DNA of 10,561 bases from positions 1-10,561 of the forward strand of contig NZ_JAHAHT010000066.1 in assembly GCF_018373095.1 (NCBI RefSeq). The letters are read 5' to 3'. Below are positions 4,785-10,561 of the stretch, in pieces. The notes beneath the pieces are model-generated. The model was given only the letters and a program-made list of their open reading frames with translations, was not told the origin of the DNA and did no database searches. This DNA comes from Haemophilus parahaemolyticus (GTDB lineage Bacteria > Pseudomonadota > Gammaproteobacteria > Enterobacterales > Pasteurellaceae). Position numbers and translations under genes: made by a program. Each line of letters opens with the position of its first letter. The first letter of the stretch is position 1.

Positions 4785-6564
4785 TTAGCTATAAGTACAT
4801 TCAAAGCGTGGTTTGCCTAAGGTTATCTGCTTATTATGGAACTGCTGAAGTGTGCACCGATGCCCCACGCTGATAATAATACTCTCTGGCAACCAATGTT
4901 TAATTGTGAGATATAACATTGCCTCCGTTGGTTCATCTAATGCTGATGTCGTTTCATCTAAAAAAATCAATTGCGGTTTTGCCAACACAATACGGACAAA
5001 AGCAACACGTTGTAACTCCCCTGGTGAGAGAGTAGCTTGCCAATCCATATCCACATCTAATGCATTAGTGTATTTATCCAATGAACAGACTTCCATTGCC
5101 TGACGAATTTCAAAATCAGTGACCTTCAAATTTGGATAACAAATTGCCTCACGCAATGTTCCCTCTGGCATATAAGGGCGTTGAGGTAAAAACAGCGGTT
5201 TATCTAAACAAGCCTGTTCTGCCACACCAAAAGTCTCAAATGGATAAATTCCCGCTAAGGCCTTTAACAAGGTTGTTTTCCCTGCCCCAGACGCACCTTG
5301 AATTAACAAGGCATCACCTGCCTGCAGTTCAATATTGATATTTGAAAGCAAAATCTGACCGCTTGCATCCTTGATTCCAAAGTCACGTAAGTAAAACCCT
5401 TTTTGTGCAAGGATAAGTTGGCTGACTAGGAAGGCTATCCAAATGATCAAGTGTAGTAAAGAAACCGTACAGACGGTTTAGTCTTGCCTGATAGAGCGTA
5501 AATTCTTCATAAAACAAACGGAAAAACGACAGGGCACGCATCAAACGGTTAAAAGATTGCACAGTTTGATGCATATCACCAAGTGTTGCCTGCCCTACAA
5601 AAAATCGAGGTGCTTGTAACATTAACGGTAAAATCATCGCTGTTTGAGTTACCCCTGTATTAAAGCCATCCAACCCTAACATTCTTCGTACAATCTCCCA
5701 GCGATTTTGAATAATGAAATTAAACCGTTCGTGCAAGTGGTTTCTCTCTTTCTCTTCGCCAGAATAAAACGCAATACTTTCCGCATTTTCACGCACACGA
5801 ATAAGCGAATAACGGTAATCCCCTTGCAACTTCTCTTTATTAAAGTTTAAACGAATAAGCGGACGACCAATCCAAACCGAAAGTGCAGTTGCAACAAGAA
5901 TAAAAATATAGATAAAAAAGACCACGCCTTTAGGAATTTCCAAGCCAAACAGCATTAGCAACCCTGACAACCCCCACAAAATAATGGTAAATTCGATGGT
6001 CGCAACAATCGCATTGAGCACACCTTTTACCGCTGAAACCGTGCCAGAAATAAAGGCTGAAGCATCTTGTTCGATACGTTGATCTATGTTGTCAGGTAGA
6101 TCTTTTTGGTAACGAAGCAGATAATAATTTTTATGATCGAGCCAACGATTAAGCATTTCTGCATTCAATTTTTCAAGCCATTTAATTTCAAAGGCTTGCG
6201 TGATCAGATAGTTCACTATGGAATGGGTAATTTTAACCAACACAAGTAAGGCGTTAATACCCGCAAAAAACCAGAAAGCATCGACTGCTTTATCTTGCAA
6301 AGATTTATACAAACCGTTGTAGAAATAGGTGTTGAGCACGCTAATTCGTACTTCTAGCAGCACAAAAAGCAAGAGCAAAATAATCAGTCCTAAGGTTTTC
6401 CCTTTATGACTTACCGCCCAAGCAGGCTGTGCTACTCGCCAAAATTGCTTGCCAAATTTCGTTTTACGCAAAAAAGAAAGTGCGATGGATAATCCTACTA
6501 AAAGGAAAACCAACGCACCCATTAACCAAGAAAAGCTGTTATTTAATTCTGTTTGCCAATTCAT
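4785..6564 (-). pseudogene. YddA/SbmA-type ABC transporter (fused membrane and ATPase domains) with one frameshift
   Basis: Read as one gene with a single frame change near 5393-5404, this encodes about 592 residues, matching the usual length of the COG4178 (YddA/SbmA-BacA-like) family. The membrane part (residues 1 to about 388) has hydrophobic segments near 12-31, 58-73, 98-121, 181-206 and 214-233. It also has the family motifs NIDQRIEQD (159-167) and RVRENAESIAFYSGE (256-270). The ATPase part, in the next frame, has Walker A GASGAGKT, Q-loop LPQRP, signature LSPGE, Walker B LIFLDE and switch His (GHR) at about 423-568. The first frame stops at a TGA at 5383. The second frame has no ATG before Walker A; its only far-upstream start is TTG at 5450 with no Shine-Dalgarno, arguing against a separate ATPase gene. 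ATG at 6564 has AGGA upstream. The substrate is unknown; relatives handle peptides or cobalamin. It could be a true inactivating mutation or a homopolymer sequencing error. Confidence 0.82.
5358..5366 (-). repeat. Apl-type uptake-signal-like 9-mer (GCAAGCGGT)
   Basis: The minus strand reads GATGCAAGCGGTCAGA in the ATPase half of the transporter gene, about 30 bases from the frameshift. Confidence 0.6.
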
Positions 6565-6585
6565 TCTGCTTCCTAAATAAAAGAA

Positions 6586-6612
6586 CGGAATTGCGAATAA
6601 TTCACAATTCCG
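6586..6612 (-). promoter_or_regulatory. Hairpin at the predicted 5' end of the ABC transporter mRNA
   Basis: CGGAATTG and CAATTCCG form an 8-bp stem around an 11-base loop. It begins within about 2-3 bases of the start predicted from the promoter at 6621-6648 and is followed by TTCTTTTATTT and then the AGGA Shine-Dalgarno. It could stabilise the 5' end, attenuate transcription, or be incidental. Confidence 0.45.
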
Positions 6613-6620
6613 ATTAGTTT

Positions 6621-6648
6621 ATTTTATCGGGTAAAATGCGATTGTCAA
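6621..6648 (-). promoter_or_regulatory. Sigma70 promoter of the ABC transporter gene
   Basis: The minus strand has a perfect TTGACA (6648-6643), a 16-base spacer, and TAAAAT (6626-6621, 5/6). It lies between the ftsH terminator and the transporter start, so the gene appears to be its own transcription unit. Confidence 0.7.
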
Positions 6649-6679
6649 TTACTGCCCCAAAAGCGACCAACATATAGGC

Positions 6680-6711
6680 AAAAAGAAAACCAGAAATATC
6701 GCTATTTCTGG
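6680..6711 (-). terminator. Rho-independent terminator after ftsH
   Basis: On the minus strand CCAGAAAT (6711-6704) pairs with ATTTCTGG (6697-6690) around a 6-base loop. The 3' flank reads TTTTCTTTTTG. It lies about 22 bases after the ftsH stop. Confidence 0.85.
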
Positions 6712-6732
6712 CTTAAGAAAAGTAAAGAAGAA

Positions 6733-8664
6733 TTATGAATTATCCGCCATATCACCTTCTTTTGGGTCGCTTTCTAAATCTGTTCGAACAGGTTTTTCTG
6801 TCGTTTCCTCTTTATTATTGTGTGATGGGCCTTGTGTTGGTTTATCATTCCAACCAGACGGCTCTCCCACTGGACGGCGTGCCATTAAGTCATCAATCTG
6901 TTTGCGATCAAGCGTTTCATATTTCAATAACGCATCTTTCATTGCGTGTAAAATGTCGATATTGTCTTCTAACGTTTGTTTTGCACGGTTATAGTTACGA
7001 TCAATGATTTTACGCATTTCGGTATCAATCAATTTTTGCGACTCTTCTGAAACGCCTTTGATTGCCCCCATACCATCTTCATTTTGATAGAAAATTGGAC
7101 CAAGCTCTTTTGAGAAGCCCCATTGTGTTACCATTGCACGTGCAATTTGGGTTGCACGATGAATATCAGACGAAGCCCCTGTAGTAATTTTATCTTCACC
7201 GAAAATCAAACCTTCTGCAATACGCCCTGCAAATAAGGTAGAAAGTTGGCTTTCTAATTTGGTAAATGTTTCACTCACACGGTCGCCTTCTGGCAAAAAT
7301 TGAGCAAAGCCTAATGCTTGACCACGTGGCACAATAGTCACTTTATTAAGTGGATCATGTTCTGGCATTAAGTAACCGACGATAACGTGCCCTGCTTCGT
7401 GGTATGCGGTGTTGATGATCTCTTTTTCTGTCATCGTATTAGAACGACGTTCAGGCCCCATATTGATTTTATCACGGGCTTGTTCGAAATCTTCCATCGT
7501 TACTACTCGGCGATTTTTACGTGCAGCAAATAACGCAGCTTCGTTTACCAAGTTCGCTAATTGTGCACCCGAATAACCCGGGGTACCACGCGCAATTTGC
7601 ATTGCATCCACGCCCTCTGCAAGCGGTACTTTTTTCAAGTGAACTTGCAAAATTTGCTCACGCCCTTTCACGTTTGGCAAATCAACAGTTACTTGGCGGT
7701 CGAAACGACCAGGACGGGTTAATGCATCATCTAATACGTCCGCGCGGTTAGTTGCCGCGATAATAATCACGCCTTCAGAACCTTCAAAACCGTCCATTTC
7801 AACCAACATTTGGTTTAAGGTTTGTTCGCGTTCATCGTGACCACCACTGAAGCCTGCACCACCACGCTTACGCCCGACCGCATCAATTTCATCAATAAAG
7901 ATGATACAAGGGGCATTTTTCTTCGCTTGTTCGAAAAGATCACGAACGCGGGAAGCTCCTACACCGACAAACATTTCCACAAAGTCTGAACCAGCCATTG
8001 TAAAGAATGGCACTTTAGCTTCGCCCGCAATCGCTTTCGCTAGCAAGGTTTTACCTGTACCTGGAGGACCAACCATTAAGATCCCTTTTGGAATACGCCC
8101 GCCCAATTTTTGGAATTTGCTTGGATCACGCAAGAAATCAACCACTTCGCCCACTTCTTCTTTCGCTTCATCACAACCAGCAACATCTGCAAAAGTGGTT
8201 TTAACTTGATCTGCAGTCAACATTTTCGCTTTGCTCTTACCAAAGCTAAATGCACCTTTACCGCCACCGCCTTGCATTTGACGCATATAGAACGCATAGA
8301 AACCAATTAAAAGCAACATCGGGAACCACGAAATTAAGATTTGCGTTAATAATCCGCGACGTTCTTCTGGCTGACCTGTTACCGTTGCATCTGTTTTAGA
8401 TAAATCCGCTAACAAATCACGGTCATACATTGGCATCACAGTTTGATATTTCGTGCCATCTTTTTTGGTCACGTTAATCGTTTCACTGTTGCTCGTCATA
8501 TCTACATCTTTTAATGTATTCGTACGAATATCATTTAAGAAAGTCGAATATGCCACCGAGTTATTGGCATTGTTGCCAAAGTTTGAATTGAAACCTTCAA
8601 AGGCAGTCATCAATACAATCGCAACCACTACCCAAAGGATGATATTTTTCACAAAATCGTTCAA
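6733..8664 (-). CDS. ftsH: ATP-dependent zinc metalloprotease FtsH
   Basis: A 643-residue full-length FtsH, the hexameric inner-membrane AAA+ protease that extracts and degrades membrane and short-lived cytoplasmic proteins. In order: TM1 (about 6-21), a periplasmic domain, TM2 (about 105-126), Walker A GPPGTGKT (199-206), pore loop MFVGVG (231-236), Walker B IIFIDEID (254-261), second region of homology ATNRADVLDDALTRPGRFDR (304-323), zinc site HEAGH (422-426), and the third ligand Asp500 in TTGASSD. The start is a TTG at 8664 with AGGGG seven bases upstream. Two in-frame TAG stops sit a short distance upstream, and the next ATG (Met19) would cut TM1. It lies 40 bases after rlmE in the conserved rlmE-ftsH operon. 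The C-terminal tail is polar and variable, as usual. Confidence 0.98.
   Translation of the reverse strand: MNDFVKNIILWVVVAIVLMTAFEGFNSNFGNNANNSVAYSTFLNDIRTNTLKDVDMTSNSETINVTKKDGTKYQTVMPMYDRDLLADLSKTDATVTGQPEERRGLLTQILISWFPMLLLIGFYAFYMRQMQGGGGKGAFSFGKSKAKMLTADQVKTTFADVAGCDEAKEEVGEVVDFLRDPSKFQKLGGRIPKGILMVGPPGTGKTLLAKAIAGEAKVPFFTMAGSDFVEMFVGVGASRVRDLFEQAKKNAPCIIFIDEIDAVGRKRGGAGFSGGHDEREQTLNQMLVEMDGFEGSEGVIIIAATNRADVLDDALTRPGRFDRQVTVDLPNVKGREQILQVHLKKVPLAEGVDAMQIARGTPGYSGAQLANLVNEAALFAARKNRRVVTMEDFEQARDKINMGPERRSNTMTEKEIINTAYHEAGHVIVGYLMPEHDPLNKVTIVPRGQALGFAQFLPEGDRVSETFTKLESQLSTLFAGRIAEGLIFGEDKITTGASSDIHRATQIARAMVTQWGFSKELGPIFYQNEDGMGAIKGVSEESQKLIDTEMRKIIDRNYNRAKQTLEDNIDILHAMKDALLKYETLDRKQIDDLMARRPVGEPSGWNDKPTQGPSHNNKEETTEKPVRTDLESDPKEGDMADNS
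7619..7627 (+). repeat. Apl-type uptake-signal-like 9-mer (GCAAGCGGT)
   Basis: TGCAAGCGGTACTTTTTT lies within ftsH: the core is intact and followed by a T-run, as in extended uptake sequences, although the base pair after the core (AC) is not the usual CA. Confidence 0.5.
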
Positions 8665-8704
8665 GATTAAGCCCCTACACTACTAGAAAAATAAAAAATG
8701 AAGA

Positions 8705-9331
8705 TTAGCCTTTATAGCCCGTTGCCACAATATAAACTTCTCGTGAACGATCACGAGAAGCCTCTGGTTTACGGACTTTTACGGTACTAAACATCGCTCG
8801 AATATCACGCAAATATTCGTCAAAACCTTCACCTTGGAATACTTTGACCACAAAACTGCCTTTTGGTGCCAATACTTGACGGCACATATCTAACGCTAAT
8901 TCCACTAAATACATTGCACGTGGAATATCAACCGACGGCATTCCGCTGAAATTCGGTGCCATATCTGACATTACCACATTCACCATATCATCACCTACAC
9001 GCTCAAGCAGTGCATTTAACACGCTCTCTTCACGGAAATCACCTTGTAAGAAATCTACACCAACAATCGGATTCATATCTAAAATATCACAGGCAATAAT
9101 ACGTCCTTTCCCGCCAATTTGAGTGACTGCATATTGAGACCACCCCCCTGGTGCTGCACCTAAATCCACCACGGTCATTCCTGGTTTAAACAAGCGGTCT
9201 GTTTTTTGAATTTCATCTAATTTGAAATACGCTCGAGAGCGTAGTTTCTGCTTATGTGCCTTCTGCACGAATTGATCTTTAAAGTGCTCCGCCAACCAAC
9301 GTGACGAGCTGGCACTACGTTTTCTTCCCAT
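8705..9331 (-). CDS. rlmE: 23S rRNA (uridine-2552-2'-O)-methyltransferase RlmE (FtsJ/RrmJ)
   Basis: A 208-residue Rossmann-fold methyltransferase that uses S-adenosylmethionine to 2'-O-methylate U2552 in the A-loop of 23S rRNA, a late step of 50S assembly. The SAM-binding motif I VVDLGAAPGGWSQYA is at 54-68. The K-D-K-E catalytic set is present as Lys37 (YFKLDE), Asp123 (MSDMAPN), Lys163 (VVKVF) and Glu198 (SREVY), each one position lower than in the E. coli protein. The basic N terminus suits RNA binding. ATG at 9331 has AAGG five bases upstream. It is the first gene of the rlmE-ftsH operon. In E. coli this operon is heat-shock induced, and a sigma32-like site is visible upstream here. Confidence 0.97.
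   Translation of the reverse strand: MGRKRSASSSRWLAEHFKDQFVQKAHKQKLRSRAYFKLDEIQKTDRLFKPGMTVVDLGAAPGGWSQYAVTQIGGKGRIIACDILDMNPIVGVDFLQGDFREESVLNALLERVGDDMVNVVMSDMAPNFSGMPSVDIPRAMYLVELALDMCRQVLAPKGSFVVKVFQGEGFDEYLRDIRAMFSTVKVRKPEASRDRSREVYIVATGYKG
9190..9199 (+). repeat. Apl-type uptake signal sequence (ACAAGCGGTC)
   Basis: This is the exact Apl-type 9-base core ACAAGCGGT plus C, within rlmE. It is the only copy here with A at the first position. Confidence 0.65.
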
Positions 9332-9379
9332 TCTGCCTTATTCTCTATTAAACGTTGTCTGTTAATTTGTTAGTGTACC

Positions 9380-9408
9380 ATAATAAGGACTATTTATCGC
9401 TATTCAAG
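9380..9408 (-). promoter_or_regulatory. rlmE-ftsH promoter, sigma70-like with overlapping sigma32-like elements
   Basis: Sigma70 reading: TTGAAT (9407-9402), 16-base spacer, TATTAT (9385-9380). Sigma32 reading: CTTGAAT (9408-9402), 13 bases, then CCTTATTA against the consensus CCCCATNT. The site lies about 50 bases before the rlmE ATG. Confidence 0.5.
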
Positions 9409-9486
9409 TAAAGAAGTTGATTTCTTTAATAGCTTTTACATTCTTTAAACAATTTTTCTACATATTTTACCTAAGCATTTGAGGGC

Positions 9487-9502
9487 TAGCAAACGATTGC
9501 TT
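9487..9502 (+). promoter_or_regulatory. PurR operator-like palindrome upstream of guaB
   Basis: TAGCAAACGATTGCTT matches the E. coli PurR consensus ANGCAANCGNTTNCNT at every specified position except the first. The centre is about 60 bases before the predicted guaB transcription start. PurR with hypoxanthine or guanine represses purine genes, including guaBA, in E. coli. Pasteurellaceae carry purR. Confidence 0.65.
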
Positions 9503-9520
9503 AGTTCTGCATTTTTATGA

Positions 9521-9557
9521 TTTACAGGAGCAGAAAAGCCCTGTATAATTCGCCCGC
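9521..9557 (+). promoter_or_regulatory. guaB sigma70 promoter with GC-rich discriminator
   Basis: TTTACA (9521-9526, 5/6), a 17-base spacer and a perfect TATAAT (9544-9549) are followed directly by TCGCCCGC. A GC-rich discriminator is the hallmark of promoters repressed by ppGpp, as known for E. coli guaB. Confidence 0.8.
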
Positions 9558-9602
9558 AATAATTTCTAGCACAATTTTTATTTTATTAAGGAACTATTGC
9601 AA

Positions 9603-10561
9603 ATGTCTTTACGAATCAAACAAGAAGCCCTTACTTTTGACGATGTTCTACTCGTCCCAGCGCATTCTACTGTGCTGCCAAATACAGCCAATCTTTCAAC
9701 CAAGCTCACTAAAGAAATTACTTTGAATATTCCTATGCTTTCTGCTGCGATGGATACCGTAACTGAAACCAAACTTGCAATCTCTTTAGCGCAAGAAGGT
9801 GGCATTGGCTTTATTCATAAAAATATGACGATCGAACGCCAAGCCGATCGCGTGCGTAAAGTGAAAAAATTCGAAAGTGGTATTGTTTCTGAACCTGTGA
9901 CTGTTTCTCCTGATTTAACTCTTGCCGTACTTGCTGAAATGGTGAAGAAAAATGGCTTTGCAGGCTATCCTGTTGTAGATGGGGAAAATAACTTAATCGG
10001 TATTATTACTGGTCGTGACACTCGTTTCGTAAAAGATTTACATCAAACCGTTTCGCAAGTAATGACAAAAAAAGACCGCTTAGTAACGGTAAAAGAAGGG
10101 GCAACTCGCGAAGAAATCTTAGCATTAATGCACCAACATCGTGTTGAAAAAGTATTGATGGTCAATGACAGCTTTAAACTGAAAGGAATGATTACCGTTA
10201 AAGACTTCCAAAAAGCAGAACAAAAACCAAATGCGTGTAAAGATGAATTTGGTCGTTTACGTGTTGGTGCTGCGGTTGGCGCAGGTGCTGGCAATGAAGA
10301 ACGTATTGATGCATTAGTGAAAGCAGGCGTAGATGTACTGTTAATTGATTCTTCTCACGGTCACTCAGAAGGCGTATTACAACGCGTTCGTGAAACTCGA
10401 GCGAAATATCCAAACTTACCTATCGTTGCGGGTAATGTAGCAACAGCTGACGGTGCTATCGCACTTGCAGACGCAGGCGCAAGTGCAGTGAAAGTAGGTA
10501 TTGGTCCTGGTTCAATTTGTACAACTCGCATTGTAACTGGTGTAGGTGTTCCACAAATCAC
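9603..10561 (+). CDS. guaB: Inosine-5'-monophosphate dehydrogenase, N-terminal 319 residues, cut by window edge
   Basis: IMP dehydrogenase oxidises IMP to XMP with NAD+, the committed step of GMP synthesis, as a cytoplasmic tetramer. The visible part starts MSLRIKQEALTFDDVLLVPA and continues with the barrel segment IPMLSAAMDTVTE (43-55). Two CBS domains follow at about 94-203, each with a typical GYPVVD or KVLMVND core. The barrel then resumes with VDVLLIDSSHGHS (243-255), the phosphate-binding GIGPGSICTTR (299-309) and catalytic Cys306. ATG at 9603 has AAGGA about 10 bases upstream. It is divergent from rlmE, with a 271-base shared intergenic region. The active-site flap and C terminus are beyond the edge. 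Confidence 0.97.
   Translation, partial: MSLRIKQEALTFDDVLLVPAHSTVLPNTANLSTKLTKEITLNIPMLSAAMDTVTETKLAISLAQEGGIGFIHKNMTIERQADRVRKVKKFESGIVSEPVTVSPDLTLAVLAEMVKKNGFAGYPVVDGENNLIGIITGRDTRFVKDLHQTVSQVMTKKDRLVTVKEGATREEILALMHQHRVEKVLMVNDSFKLKGMITVKDFQKAEQKPNACKDEFGRLRVGAAVGAGAGNEERIDALVKAGVDVLLIDSSHGHSEGVLQRVRETRAKYPNLPIVAGNVATADGAIALADAGASAVKVGIGPGSICTTRIVTGVGVPQI

Noticed and set aside
5393..5404. Programmed -1 ribosomal frameshift at the A-run
   Set aside because: The downstream frame needs a +1 (or -2) shift, and only five A residues are present; no canonical slippery heptamer fits.
4785..5450. A separate stand-alone ATPase gene starting at 5450
   Set aside because: Its start is TTG inside the upstream frame, with no Shine-Dalgarno. 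The first residues do not resemble an ATPase N terminus, and both halves join into a normal-length fused transporter.
6733..8686. Several 60-100 residue plus-strand reading frames antisense to ftsH, tsf, rpsB and the thi genes
   Set aside because: They run opposite strongly coding minus-strand genes, have no family-like motifs and generally no Shine-Dalgarno; treated as shadows.
9578..10561. Minus-strand reading frames over guaB
   Set aside because: They are antisense to a clear IMP dehydrogenase with complete motifs on the plus strand.
1..10561. CRISPR arrays, tRNA or rRNA genes, insertion sequences, phage or toxin-antitoxin genes
   Set aside because: I saw no spaced direct repeats, cloverleaf, transposase-like proteins or terminal repeats anywhere in the window.

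Overview
The window looks like chromosomal DNA of a gammaproteobacterium of the family Pasteurellaceae. The proteins (FtsH, RlmE, EF-Ts, S2, IMP dehydrogenase, a ThiXYZ/TenA pyrimidine-uptake set) read like Haemophilus/Actinobacillus relatives. The DNA also carries repeated uptake-signal-like 9-mers of the form [A/G]CAAGCGGT. That is the 'Apl-type' dialect (Actinobacillus pleuropneumoniae, Mannheimia, Glaesserella, H. ducreyi group) rather than the Hin-type AAGTGCGGT of H. influenzae, of which only one copy is present. Species cannot be fixed from the window.

All genes except the last are on the minus strand. Reading the minus strand from right to left: (1) rlmE-ftsH (9331-6733) is an rRNA methyltransferase and membrane protease operon behind a promoter with both sigma70-like and sigma32-like elements, closed by a hairpin-plus-T-tract terminator. 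(2) A YddA/SbmA-type ABC exporter-like gene (6564-4785) has its own good promoter, a single frameshift between the membrane domain and the ATPase domain, and a terminator built from two inverted uptake sequences. (3) rpsB-tsf (4524-2851) encodes ribosomal protein S2 and elongation factor Ts. It has a highly structured leader (likely S2 autoregulation), an intergenic hairpin, and a terminator after tsf. (4) A TPP riboswitch (2724-2653) controls thiZ-thiX-thiY-tenA (2567 to the window edge), a predicted ABC importer for thiamine pyrimidine precursors plus the TenA salvage enzyme, which is cut by the left edge. On the plus strand, guaB (9603 to the right edge, partial) diverges from rlmE. Its upstream region has a PurR-like palindrome, a near-consensus sigma70 promoter and a GC-rich discriminator.

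The genes serve translation (S2, EF-Ts, 23S rRNA 2'-O-methylation), membrane-protein quality control (FtsH), GMP synthesis (GuaB) and thiamine salvage. No intergenic stretch exceeds about 270 bases. The two longest, 4525-4784 (rpsB leader, promoter and upstream terminator) and 9332-9602 (divergent promoters), are largely filled by regulatory elements.

I did not find a previously undescribed system. This is mostly conserved housekeeping DNA, with the interest in RNA leaders, promoter architecture, the frameshifted transporter, the uptake-sequence dialect and a GC jump within the thi operon. Promoter and RNA-structure calls were made by eye.
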